Shown here: positions 13,030 to 20,448 of the stretch, piece after piece
Layout of the letters: each line of letters starts with the position of its first letter
Position numbering within the stretch: the first letter of the stretch is position 1
Source of the DNA: DATAFF01 sp036265615
Lineage (GTDB): Bacteria; Pseudomonadota; Alphaproteobacteria; Rhizobiales; Aestuariivirgaceae
DNA: 20,448 nucleotides
NCBI GenBank assembly: GCA_036265615.1
Contig: DATAOT010000176.1
Location: 1-20,448, forward strand
Reading direction: 5' to 3'
Notes under the pieces: generated by a model
The model's input: only the letters and a program-made list of their open reading frames with translations
What the model was told of the DNA's origin: nothing
Databases searched by the model: none
Translations under genes and position numbers: made by a program

Positions 13030-14307
13030 ATGCCGGCTGCCGACATCCACCGCACCATCGAGGCCGTCTGGCGGATCGAGCAGGCGAAGCTGATCGCCGG
13101 CCTCGCCCGCCTTGTGCGCGACATCGGGCTTGCCGAGGAGCTCGCCCAGGATGCGTTTGTCGCAGCCCTTGAAGGCTGGCCAGGATCCGGCATCCCCGAA
13201 CGGCCGGGCGCCTGGCTGATGGCCGCCGCCAGGAACCGCGCCATCGACCGGCTGCGGCGCAAGGCACGGATCGATCGCAAGCATGACGAGATCGGCCGGG
13301 AGCAGGCGATCGACAGTCTTGAAGCCGCGGTCGAACTCGATAGCGCTCTCGATGACGACATCGGAGATGATCTTCTGCGTCTCATCTTCACCGCCTGCCA
13401 TCCGGTGCTGACCACCGAAGGACGCGTTGCCCTGACTCTCCGTCTCCTTGGCGGCCTCACCACGGCAGAGATCGCCCGTGCCTTCCTCGTGCCGGAAGCG
13501 ACCATTGCCCAGCGCGTTGTCCGCGCCAAAAGGGCGCTGAGCCAACGGCGCGTTCCCTTCGAGGTGCCGCACGGGCCAGAGCGGAACGACCGTCTCTCTT
13601 CCGTTCTCGAAGTGATCTACCTTGTCTTCAACGAGGGCTACACTGCGACCGCCGGGGACGACTGGATGCGGCCGCAGCTCTGCGAGGAGGCGTTGCGGCT
13701 CGGCCGCATCCTGGCCGGGCTTGCACCGAACGAGTCGGAAGTTCACGGGCTGGTATCTCTCATGGAGATCCAGTCATCCCGGCTGAAGGCGCGCACCAAT
13801 CACAACGGAGATCCCATTCTTCTGCTCGACCAGGACCGCGGGCGCTGGGATCACCTGCTGATCCGGCGCGGGCTTGCCGCTTTGGCCCGCGCCGAGACAA
13901 TCGCCGGGCAGGAGAGCCGCGGCCTTGGCAGCTACGCTCTGCAGGCCGCCATTGCCGCATGCCATGCCCGCGCTCCAACCGTTGACGCGACCGACTGGCA
14001 GCGCATCGCCGCGCTCTATGAGGCACTCGCCCGTCTCGTGCCATCACCGGTGATCGAGCTCAACCGCGCCGTCGCCGTCGCCATGGTCTTAGGCCCGGCA
14101 GCCGGCCTTGCTCTCACCGATCGGCTCATCGACGAGCCGGCGCTCAAAGACTATCACCTCCTGCCGAGCGTGCGCGGCGACCTGCTCTGCAGGCTCAGGC
14201 GACACCAGGAGGCCGCGGTCGAATTTCGACGCGCCGCAGCGCTCACCCGCAACGGGCGGGAAAAAGCCTTGTTGAAGAGGCGGGCGAGGGAAAGTGAAGG
14301 GCAGTAG
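13030..14307 (+). CDS. ECF42-type sigma factor with C-terminal extension
   Basis: This 425-residue RNA polymerase sigma factor is about twice the size of an ordinary ECF sigma. Region 2 covers about residues 10-80 (AEELAQDAFVAALEGWP, PGAWLMAAARNRAIDRLRR). Region 4 covers about 115-172 (LIFTACHPVLTTEGRVALTLRLLGGL, then TTAEIARAFLVPEATIAQRVVRAKRAL). The remaining 245 residues form the helical, TPR-like extension typical of ECF42, with VIYLVFNEGYTAT, VHGLVSLMEIQSSRLKAR, YALQAAIAACHA and PSPVIELNRAVAVAM. From memory, the extension is needed for activity and there is no anti-sigma factor, which agrees with none being present. The ATG at 13030 is the first start after an in-frame stop at 13018. No clear ribosome-binding site was seen. 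The adjacent DGPF gene is the likely target. Confidence 0.93.
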   Translation: MPAADIHRTIEAVWRIEQAKLIAGLARLVRDIGLAEELAQDAFVAALEGWPGSGIPERPGAWLMAAARNRAIDRLRRKARIDRKHDEIGREQAIDSLEAAVELDSALDDDIGDDLLRLIFTACHPVLTTEGRVALTLRLLGGLTTAEIARAFLVPEATIAQRVVRAKRALSQRRVPFEVPHGPERNDRLSSVLEVIYLVFNEGYTATAGDDWMRPQLCEEALRLGRILAGLAPNESEVHGLVSLMEIQSSRLKARTNHNGDPILLLDQDRGRWDHLLIRRGLAALARAETIAGQESRGLGSYALQAAIAACHARAPTVDATDWQRIAALYEALARLVPSPVIELNRAVAVAMVLGPAAGLALTDRLIDEPALKDYHLLPSVRGDLLCRLRRHQEAAVEFRRAAALTRNGREKALLKRRARESEGQ

Positions 14308-14364
14308 GCAGTAGGCAGTTGGCAGTAGGGGGAGGGCACCGCTCGCTGCCTATTGCCTACTGCC
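14300..14364. repeat. Heptamer tandem repeat forming a long hairpin between convergent genes
   Basis: Four tandem GGCAGTA-type heptamers (14300-14327, third copy GGCAGTT) face an inverted set, CTGCC-TATTGCC-TACTGCC (14346-14364). Arms 14307-14325 and 14346-14364 form a 19-bp stem with one G-T pair and one mismatch, around a 20-base loop. The left end carries the ECF42 stop codon and the right end carries the LuxR stop codon. It probably acts as a bidirectional terminator, although no T-tract was seen. Confidence 0.75.
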
Positions 14365-15148
14365 TCTCGGCCTCGAAATAGCGCAGGAACAACTCCCTCT
14401 CGGTGGTGATGTCGAGCTTGCGGTAGATGCTGCGCCGGTGGTTCTTGACGGTTCCGACGGAGATGCCGAGCCGCTTGGCGATCAGCGCCGTCGGGTAGCC
14501 GGCAAGGATCAGCCCCACGAGCTGCCGCTCGCGGCTGCTGAGCTCCGGCCACAGCCGCTCCGGCAGACTGTCATCGACCCTGCCGGCGATGGCCGGCGGT
14601 TGATCGGTGCGCATGAAGCCGGGCCGGCGCGATTTGGTGTCGAGCCCATGCAGCGCCGCGAACACCGGAAACTGCCCTTCGAGCCTCGCGATCTCGGCGC
14701 TGCTGAACACCTTCTCGCTGCGATCGAGAAAGATCCCGAGGCACCAGCCCGGCCCGTCGTCCAGGAGCACCCCGACTTCATCGCAAATGACTGATTGAGC
14801 GAGGAATTCCGCCACATACCGACCTCGCTTCACATCCCGACCGGCGAGACTCTTGAGCGGTACGACGCCCGGGCGCCGATGCCGCCGCCAGAAGTCGAAG
14901 AACGGGTCATGCAGGTAATAGATCTCGAGATAGCGCTTCACCATCGCGTCCGAGAAGTTGCGGTGCGACACGAACTCCGGACGCTGCGTCGTCGAGTAGC
15001 GCGTGACGGTGACGAGGTCCTGGGGAACCAGCTCGCGGATCAGGTCGACCATGCGCTCGACATGTTGATCCGAACCGATGCCGGCAATCGCGCGGGCGAG
15101 CGCCTCGGTAATGCGACGGTCGGAAGGCTCTCCCAGCACGGGCGCCAT
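14357..15148 (-). CDS. LuxR-type HTH regulator, probably of the carboxylase operon
   Basis: The 263-residue protein has a C-terminal GerE/LuxR helix-turn-helix at about residues 203-260: LSSRERQLVGLILAGYPTA, then IAKRLGISVGTVKNHRRSIYRKLDI. The N-terminal 170 residues form a sensor-like domain (DLVTVTRYSTTQRPEFV, YYLHDPFFDFWRRHRRPGVVPL, VGVLLDDGPGWCLGIFLDRS) that resembles the GAF/autoinducer-binding type. I could not assign it, and no phospho-acceptor receiver domain is present. It is divergent from the acetone-carboxylase-like operon with an 85-base gap, the usual place for a pathway regulator sensing the substrate. Known acetone carboxylase operons use a sigma-54 activator instead. The start at 15148 has only a weak GAGA site. 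Confidence 0.88.
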   Translation of the reverse strand: MAPVLGEPSDRRITEALARAIAGIGSDQHVERMVDLIRELVPQDLVTVTRYSTTQRPEFVSHRNFSDAMVKRYLEIYYLHDPFFDFWRRHRRPGVVPLKSLAGRDVKRGRYVAEFLAQSVICDEVGVLLDDGPGWCLGIFLDRSEKVFSSAEIARLEGQFPVFAALHGLDTKSRRPGFMRTDQPPAIAGRVDDSLPERLWPELSSRERQLVGLILAGYPTALIAKRLGISVGTVKNHRRSIYRKLDITTERELFLRYFEAERQ

Positions 15149-15151
15149 TCT

Positions 15152-15171
15152 CTATGCCCAAAGGCACATAG
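15152..15171. promoter_or_regulatory. Possible LuxR-regulator operator in the divergent gap
   Basis: CTATG (15152-15156) and CATAG (15167-15171) are perfect inverted copies around ten bases that include a further CC/GG match. The 20-base dyad lies three bases upstream of the luxR start and 62 bases upstream of the carboxylase start. Length and symmetry suit a LuxR-type dimer site; the assignment is inferred. Confidence 0.35.
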
Positions 15172-15233
15172 GCAAGCGCGGTCGCAAACCCCTAGGATCG
15201 CGAGCCAGACACTTGCTTTTTGAGGGAGCACGC

Positions 15234-17369
15234 ATGGCCGTATCTCAGCCCATCGTGGTCGGAATCGATGCCGGCGGCACCATGACCGACACCATACTGG
15301 TGGACGAGCGGGGCCATTTCAAAATCGGCAAGGCGGCGACCACGCCGCACAATGAAGCGGAAGGTTTCATCGCCTCGGCGGGCGATGCGGCCGATGCCTG
15401 GGGGATCTCGCTCGCGGACCTGTTCGCCGGCGCCAGGGTGGTCCTCTACTCCGGCACCGGCATGCTGAACACGCTGCTGTCGCGGACCGGCAGCAAGCTC
15501 GGGCTCATCACCACCAAAGGGCTCGAAGATATGGTGCTCATGGGCCGGGGCCTCCAGGCCTGGGCCGACTACTCCTATGCCGATCGGCTGCATGCGGTGA
15601 CCCATCACCACCCCGAACCGCTCGTTCCGCGCAAACGCACCCATGGCGTGACCGAACGCGTCGACCAGTTCGGCGACGTGATCATTCCGCTTTACGAGCA
15701 TGAGGTGGTGGCGGCAGCCCGCAAGCTCCTGTCCGACCGCATCGACAGCATCTGCATCATGACCATCTTCTCCCATGTCAATCCGGTGCATGAGAAGCGG
15801 ATCGCCGCGATCGTCCGCGACGAGATCGCCAAGGCCGGCGCATCGGTGAAGGTCTATGCCAGCCACGAGGTCCGCCCGGTCATCCGCGAGCAGTCGCGGC
15901 TCAACAGCGTGCTGATCGAGGCTTATGCCACGGGCCGCGGCCGCAAGCAGCTGACCGGCATCGAGGAGATCTCGCGACGCCATGGCTTCCGCTATGGCGT
16001 CCAGACCCTTCTGTCCTTCGGCGGCCTGACTTCGGTCAATCATCCAAGGCTGCACGAGACGATGATCTCGGGACCGATCGGCGGCATCCTCGGGGCCGCC
16101 TATATCGGCAGGCTCATCGGCAACGACTCGCTGATCTGCTCCGACATGGGCGGCACGAGCTTCGACATGGGCGTGATCACCCGCGGCCAGACGCGGATCG
16201 AGCACGAGCCGATCATGGATCGCTTCAAGCTCAACGTCCCGACGCTCCATCTCGACTCGATCGGCGCCGGCGCCGGCATGATCCTGAAAGTGGACCCGCT
16301 GACCGCCAAGGTGAGCCTCGGGCCGGAAAGCGCGGGCGCCGATCCCGGGCCGGTGTGCTTCGATCGCGGCGGCACGGAGCCGACCATCGCCGATTGCGAC
16401 GCGATTCTCGGGCGGCTCAATCCGGAGTATTTCCTCGGCGGCAAGGTCAAGCTCGATGTCGCCAAGGCAACCCGCGTCTTCAAGGAGAAATGCGCCGACC
16501 GGCTGGGCGTCGACCTGCACGAGGCAGCCGAGGGCATGATCGACATGCTGGAGCAGGAGGCCTCGAGCGCGCTTCGCCGCGTCATCTCGAGCCAGGGCAT
16601 CCACCCTTCCGAGTTCACGCTTCTCTCCTATGGCGGCTCGGGACCGCTGCATCTTGCCGGCTGCAGCCGCGGCATCGGTTTCCGCGACATACTCACCTTC
16701 CAGTTCGCCGCCGCCTTCTCCGCCTTCGGCTGCACCACCGCCGACTACAAGCGGCGCCATTCGGTCTCGACCCAGATCGACATCCCGACCGCGGCCGATG
16801 ATCGGCTTCTCGAAGAGACCGGAGCGCGGATCTCCGCGACCTGGCGGGAGCTCCGGGAGATCGCCGTCGACGAGATGCTGGCCGACGGCCATGCCCGCTC
16901 TGCCATCGCCACCGTGCCTTTCCTGATGGCGCGCTATACCGGCCAGCTCGAGGACGTGGAAGTTCCGGCCCGCATTGTCGCCATGGACTCCGCCGCCGAC
17001 ATGCGCGCGACCTTGACGCATTTCGAGGAAGTCTATGCCAAGATCAACCATCGGGTCTCGCGCTATGGTGCGGTCGGCATCACCATAACCGAGCTCGGCC
17101 TCACCGCGACTGCCGACAAGGTCAAGCCGGTGCTCGAACGCTTGCCGCTCGGCACCTCCGATCCGCAGACCGCTCACAAGGGACATCGCGAGGTCTATAT
17201 CGGCGGGCGCTGGCACCGGGCCGATCTCTACGAGATGGACCGGCTGAAGCCCGGTCATGAGGTGCGCGGTCCGGCGATCGTCGAGCATCCGGCCACCACG
17301 CTCGTCGTCCACCCAGGCGACCAGGTCTTCCTCGACGAGTGGACCATTCTTCACTACAGGCACGGGTGA
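15234..17369 (+). CDS. acxA: Acetone carboxylase-like beta subunit (HyuA/AcxA family)
   Basis: This 711-residue member of the hydantoinase A/oxoprolinase family is close in length to AcxA of Xanthobacter (about 717). The actin-like ATPase fold is shown by the phosphate loops GIDAGGTMTDTILVD (residues 10-24) and CSDMGGTSFDMGVI (about 302-315), by REQSRLNSVLIEAYATG, and by SIGAGAGMILKVD with SAGADPGPVCFDRGG. In acetone carboxylase this subunit uses ATP to activate bicarbonate and ketone. The start at 15234 follows GAGGGAG with five bases of spacing; the longer frame from 15078 runs over the luxR gene. The alpha subunit starts five bases after its stop. Simple hydantoinases are an alternative, but the gamma subunit in the same operon argues for a carboxylase. 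The substrate is not known. Confidence 0.88.
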   Translation: MAVSQPIVVGIDAGGTMTDTILVDERGHFKIGKAATTPHNEAEGFIASAGDAADAWGISLADLFAGARVVLYSGTGMLNTLLSRTGSKLGLITTKGLEDMVLMGRGLQAWADYSYADRLHAVTHHHPEPLVPRKRTHGVTERVDQFGDVIIPLYEHEVVAAARKLLSDRIDSICIMTIFSHVNPVHEKRIAAIVRDEIAKAGASVKVYASHEVRPVIREQSRLNSVLIEAYATGRGRKQLTGIEEISRRHGFRYGVQTLLSFGGLTSVNHPRLHETMISGPIGGILGAAYIGRLIGNDSLICSDMGGTSFDMGVITRGQTRIEHEPIMDRFKLNVPTLHLDSIGAGAGMILKVDPLTAKVSLGPESAGADPGPVCFDRGGTEPTIADCDAILGRLNPEYFLGGKVKLDVAKATRVFKEKCADRLGVDLHEAAEGMIDMLEQEASSALRRVISSQGIHPSEFTLLSYGGSGPLHLAGCSRGIGFRDILTFQFAAAFSAFGCTTADYKRRHSVSTQIDIPTAADDRLLEETGARISATWRELREIAVDEMLADGHARSAIATVPFLMARYTGQLEDVEVPARIVAMDSAADMRATLTHFEEVYAKINHRVSRYGAVGITITELGLTATADKVKPVLERLPLGTSDPQTAHKGHREVYIGGRWHRADLYEMDRLKPGHEVRGPAIVEHPATTLVVHPGDQVFLDEWTILHYRHG

Positions 17370-17374
17370 TCGCC

Positions 17375-19564
17375 ATGGGAACCATGCCGCTCAAGGATCG
17401 ATTGCTCGAATCGGAAGAGCTGATGCAGCGCACCGGGTGCTATGACGGCATCATAGATCTCGAGCTGCGCCAGCAGGATCCGCTGAAATTCGAGGCGCTG
17501 CACACCAAGCTGCGCGCGTTCTGCGTCTCGGCCCGCGAGATGGCGCGCCGCATCTCCGCCTCGCCCGGCGTGCGCGAGGTCGGCGAGATGGTGGTCGCCA
17601 TCTACACGCCGGAAGGCGACGCGGTGGCCTTGTCCAACGGCATCATGGTGCATGTCCACACCATGAGTCGCTTCATCAAATGGATGATCCGCGAGGGCTA
17701 CGAGAGGGATCCCGGCATCCGCGATGGCGATATCTTTGCCAACAACGATGCCTTCATCGGCACCGTCCAGGTGCCCGACGTCATGGACGTCATGCCGATC
17801 TATCACGACGGCACTCTCGTCGGCTGGGCCGGCGCCGTCTGTCACGAGCTCGAGGTCGGCGGCATCACCCCGGGCGGTGATGTGTGCCTCGCGCAGGAGC
17901 GCTTCACCGAGGGGCTTTTCATCTGCGCCGAGAAGGTGGGCGCGAACGACGAGCTGCGCCGCGACTACGTCATCCGCTGCGAGCGCAATCTGCGCATGCC
18001 GATCTACTGGGTGCTGGACGAGAAGGCCAAGGTCGCCTCCTGCATCGAGATCCGCGAGGGCGTGAAGTCGATCATCGCCGAGCTCGGTCTCGCCTACTGG
18101 CAGCGGGTCACCAAGGAATTCATCGAGGAGGGTCGCCGCAGCCAGCTGGCACGGACGCGCCAGCTGACCGTGCCAGGAAAATACCGCGCCCACACCTTCT
18201 ACGGCCACGTCACTGAAGGAAAGCCCGGCTTCCAGCCGCTCGGCGACCCGAACTGGCTCTACAACATCCCGCTCGAGATGGAGATCACCACCGACGGCAG
18301 GATCAAGCTCGATTTCGAGGGCACCCAGCCCTGGGGCTTTCATTCCATGAACTGCACGCCCGCCGGCATGGACGGCGGCATGTTCGTGACCCTCACCCAG
18401 CACATGAATTTCGAGGGCCTGGTCAATGACGGTGCCTGGATGGCGACGTCTCTCAATTTGCCGAAGGGGACGTGGACGAATCCGGACAATGAACAGGTGG
18501 CGACCGCCACCTCCTGGGCTTTGCTGCTCCCGGCCTACGGCGCCTTTCAGCGCCTCATCTCCCGCGGCTTCCTGGCCCGCGGCTACCTCGAGGAGGTGTT
18601 TGTCGGCCAGGTCAACAGCCCGATGATCGAGATGGGCGGCACGAGCCAATACGGCACGCGCTTCGGCATGGCCCATTTCGAATGCGCCGCCGCGGGCTCC
18701 GGAGCGCTCGCCATCAAGGACGGCCTCGACACCGCCTATGTCGGCTGGAACCCCGAGTCGGACATGGGCAATATCGAGATCTGGGAGCAGAACATGCCGA
18801 TGCTCTATATCGGCCGGTCCATTCTGCCGAATTCCGGCGGCCCCGGAAAATACCGCGGTGGCTGCTCCTTCATCTCGACCTGGCTGATCAGCAAGACCGA
18901 TCACCTGCGCCTCGTGACGTCGGAGCATTCCTCGCGCGTCTTCGACAATGCCGGGCTGTGCGGCGGCTATCCAGCCCCGACCTGCCAGATGCATCGCGTC
19001 GTGCGCAACACCAACATGGACGAGCTCATCGCTGCACGGCAGCCGCTCCCGCACGGCATCGGAACCGATCCGGCGAAATCCGATCTCGAACGGCTCGTCA
19101 AGGGCGACCACGAGACATCCGAAGGGCCGTACATCACCGCACCGCACAAGGCCGGCGACATCTTCACCCACGCCTATAATGGCGGCGGTGGCTTCGGCGA
19201 TGTGCTCGAGCGCGACCCGGTGAAAACCGCATCCGACGTCGAAAACGGCTTCATGACCCGAGAGGCCGCCGAGCAGGTCTTCGGCATCGTTCTCGCCGAG
19301 GATCGCGACGGCGTGCTCGTGCCCGACGTGCATGCCACCGACGAGCGCCGCCGGCGCATGCGTCGGCAGCGGCTCGACAGGGCACGCCCGGTCGCGGCCT
19401 GGCTGGCCGGCGAGCGGCGTCGGGTCGAGGGGAGCGATTTCGCGCCGGAGGTGCGCAAGATGTACCGCAGCGCCATGCGGCTGTCGCACCGCTTCGCTGA
19501 AGAGTTCCGCAGCTTCTGGGGATTGAGGAGCGACCATGAGGTCGCCGACGGAGACGCTCGATGA
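17375..19564 (+). CDS. acxB: Acetone carboxylase-like alpha subunit (HyuB/AcxB family)
   Basis: This 729-residue subunit would hold the catalytic metal. It follows the AcxB plan: GCYDGIIDLELRQQDPLKFE, NGIMVHVHTMSRFIKWMI, GDIFANNDAFIGTV, a long central domain ending in PKGTWTNPDNEQVA, GYLEEVFVGQVNSP, WNPESDMGNIEIWEQ, SGGPGKYRGGCSF, YNGGGGFGDVLERDP and VRKMYRSAMRLSHRFAEEFRSFW. By a remembered alignment, the Mn ligands of Xanthobacter AcxB (Glu89, His150, Asp153, His175) correspond to Glu71, Gln132, Asp135 and His157, so one His is replaced by Gln. Start 17375 is preferred over 17384, though neither has a strong ribosome-binding site. It overlaps the gamma gene by four bases (ATGA). The length is slightly shorter than AcxB because the C-terminal tail is missing. 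Confidence 0.9.
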   Translation: MGTMPLKDRLLESEELMQRTGCYDGIIDLELRQQDPLKFEALHTKLRAFCVSAREMARRISASPGVREVGEMVVAIYTPEGDAVALSNGIMVHVHTMSRFIKWMIREGYERDPGIRDGDIFANNDAFIGTVQVPDVMDVMPIYHDGTLVGWAGAVCHELEVGGITPGGDVCLAQERFTEGLFICAEKVGANDELRRDYVIRCERNLRMPIYWVLDEKAKVASCIEIREGVKSIIAELGLAYWQRVTKEFIEEGRRSQLARTRQLTVPGKYRAHTFYGHVTEGKPGFQPLGDPNWLYNIPLEMEITTDGRIKLDFEGTQPWGFHSMNCTPAGMDGGMFVTLTQHMNFEGLVNDGAWMATSLNLPKGTWTNPDNEQVATATSWALLLPAYGAFQRLISRGFLARGYLEEVFVGQVNSPMIEMGGTSQYGTRFGMAHFECAAAGSGALAIKDGLDTAYVGWNPESDMGNIEIWEQNMPMLYIGRSILPNSGGPGKYRGGCSFISTWLISKTDHLRLVTSEHSSRVFDNAGLCGGYPAPTCQMHRVVRNTNMDELIAARQPLPHGIGTDPAKSDLERLVKGDHETSEGPYITAPHKAGDIFTHAYNGGGGFGDVLERDPVKTASDVENGFMTREAAEQVFGIVLAEDRDGVLVPDVHATDERRRRMRRQRLDRARPVAAWLAGERRRVEGSDFAPEVRKMYRSAMRLSHRFAEEFRSFWGLRSDHEVADGDAR

Positions 19565-20055
19565 GCACCTATGGACCGGAAATCATTCGTGATCTGATCA
19601 CTGGCCAGCTGCCCTGGCATCAAACGCGCCATATCATGAGCGCCTACAAGGACGAGAGCCGCTTTCTCATCTATGTCGAGGTGCTGCAGCGACGCATGGC
19701 CTGGAGCGACCGTATTCTCCTGCCGATCGGCCCGCACCTCTTCATCGTCCAGTCCGGCGATCGGCGCGTGACCAAATGCGAATGCGGCCACGACTTCGGG
19801 AACTATCGCGAGAACTGGAAGCTTGGCGCCCTCATCCATGTCCGCAATGACCGCGAATCGCTGCGCGAGATCTACCCCAACAACGACATTCCGGATCCCG
19901 ACTGGATGGAGATCCGCGAGTTCATCTGTCCGTCATGCGGCACCCTGCATGAGGTCGAGGCCTGCCCGCCGGGCTATCCGATCCTGTTCGATTTCGAGCC
20001 TGATCTTGAATCTTTCTATCGCGACTGGCTGAAGGCACCGCTCGGCGAGGGTTGA
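19561..20055 (+). CDS. acxC: Acetone carboxylase-like gamma subunit (AcxC family)
   Basis: The 164-residue small subunit matches the size of AcxC (about 168). Two cysteine pairs, KCECGHDF (Cys73, Cys75) and FICPSCGTLHEVEACPPGYP (Cys123, Cys126, plus Cys135), look like the zinc-binding site of that subunit. Between them is NYRENWKLGALIHVRNDRESLREIYP, and the end FDFEPDLESFYRDWLKAPL closes the protein. Its presence separates this operon from ordinary hydantoinase pairs, which lack such a subunit. In the Xanthobacter enzyme gamma bridges the alpha and beta subunits in an (alpha-beta-gamma)2 assembly. The ATG overlaps the alpha stop as ATGA, so the subunits are made in coupled fashion. The SDR follows four bases after its stop. 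Confidence 0.9.
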   Translation: MSTYGPEIIRDLITGQLPWHQTRHIMSAYKDESRFLIYVEVLQRRMAWSDRILLPIGPHLFIVQSGDRRVTKCECGHDFGNYRENWKLGALIHVRNDRESLREIYPNNDIPDPDWMEIREFICPSCGTLHEVEACPPGYPILFDFEPDLESFYRDWLKAPLGEG

Positions 20056-20059
20056 ACCG

Positions 20060-20448
20060 ATGCACGGCATTGCAGGACGCGCCGCCATCATTACCGGTGG
20101 CCTGACAGGGCAGGGCCTGGCAATTGCCAGGGCACTCGCAGGGCAGGGGGCCAATGTCGCCGTCGGATCCTTTCTCGGTGAAAAGCGCGGCCGGACCGAG
20201 GATGCCGCGGCATATCCGGAAGCCGACATCGTGGCGCCGATCCGGGAAGAGCTGCAGGCCCGTGGCGCCAGCGTGCATGCCGGGCACCTCGACGTGCGCG
20301 ACAATGCCTCGATTGCGGCGTTCATCGCCGCCGCCGAGGCAATTTGCGGGCCGACCGACATACTGGTCAACGCCGCCGGTACCACGGCCGAGCACCCCGT
20401 GTGCGGCCATCCCGACGACCTCTGGACCAAGATCATCGACACCAATCT
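20060..20448 (+). CDS. Short-chain dehydrogenase/reductase, 5' part only
   Basis: The frame opens at an ATG four bases after the gamma-subunit stop and runs off the right edge without a stop, giving 129 complete codons. It has the SDR Rossmann start AAIITGGLTGQGLAIARALA, with the TGxxxGxG cofactor motif at residues 12-19, then a longer than usual loop (about 37-62), the HLDVRD segment with Asp78, and ILVNAAG (NAAG at 104-107). The catalytic Ser-Tyr-Lys residues lie beyond the window. As the fourth gene of the operon it probably acts on the ketone substrate, its alcohol precursor or the beta-keto acid product, for example as a 3-hydroxyacid dehydrogenase. This role is inferred from position only. 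Confidence 0.85.
   Translation, partial: MHGIAGRAAIITGGLTGQGLAIARALAGQGANVAVGSFLGEKRGRTEDAAAYPEADIVAPIREELQARGASVHAGHLDVRDNASIAAFIAAAEAICGPTDILVNAAGTTAEHPVCGHPDDLWTKIIDTN

Noticed and set aside
13583..13605. GGAAC...CGTT pair inside the ECF42 gene
   Set aside because: The spacer is 14 bases instead of 16-17 and the site is deep in coding sequence with no gene start downstream.
15192..17363. Antisense open frame of 723 codons opposite the beta-subunit gene
   Set aside because: It mirrors the coding frame of a clear HyuA-family gene, has no family motif, and its length is explained by high GC suppressing stops on the opposite strand.
17354..19537. Antisense open frame of 727 codons opposite the alpha-subunit gene
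   Set aside because: Same reason: it is the shadow of a well-supported HyuB-family gene with unusual His/Asp/Ala composition and no recognisable domain.

Overview
This is a GC-rich chromosomal window, most likely from an alphaproteobacterium of the Hyphomicrobiales (Rhizobiales). The clues are a BA14K-like secreted protein, an Omp25/31-type small beta-barrel porin, an exact GGAAC-N16-CGTT motif (the EcfG general-stress promoter of Alphaproteobacteria) and the rhizobial style of the glg genes. The genus cannot be named from the sequence. No rRNA, tRNA, CRISPR array, transposase or phage gene was seen. Coding density is high and most genes are packed, overlapping or convergent.

Layout. (1) 1-1737: the 3' end of an HlyD-type periplasmic adaptor overlapping a TolC-type outer-membrane channel, i.e. 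the tail of a type I secretion operon. (2) 1768-4490, minus: glgC-glgA, making ADP-glucose and then glycogen. (3) 4521-5868: a YjbR/MmcQ-fold protein, a GC-rich compound palindrome, and an ArsR-SRPBCC pair whose promoter, operator and start codon overlap. (4) 6031-8427: a small porin, a DUF892/YciE ferritin-like stress protein behind an EcfG-type promoter, a roughly 560-base low-density stretch with hairpins and one possible small gene, and a BA14K-like protein. (5) 8642-12204: a VOC/PhnB-like protein convergent with a marR-emrA-emrB drug-efflux operon. (6) 12412-14307: a DGPF/YciI protein and an ECF42-type sigma factor with a long C-terminal extension, separated by a second copy of the compound palindrome. 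(7) 14357-20448: a LuxR-type regulator divergent from an acetone-carboxylase-like operon (beta, alpha and gamma subunits) followed by a short-chain dehydrogenase cut off by the window edge.

How the genes work together. The last block looks like a catabolic unit. A HyuA-like ATP-binding subunit, a HyuB-like metal-binding subunit and a small zinc-ribbon-like subunit match the three-subunit plan of acetone carboxylase, which carboxylates a ketone at the cost of ATP. The SDR could reduce or oxidise the product. The regulator is a LuxR protein rather than the sigma-54 activator known for acetone carboxylase. One expected metal ligand in the alpha subunit is Gln instead of His. The substrate may therefore differ from acetone, and this is the most interesting part of the window.

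The middle of the window collects families often found near ECF41/ECF42 sigma factors (YjbR, SRPBCC, VOC/PhnB, DGPF), together with small-molecule-responsive repressors (ArsR, MarR) and efflux. This suggests a stress and detoxification neighbourhood. Calls marked as family knowledge come from memory and were not searched.
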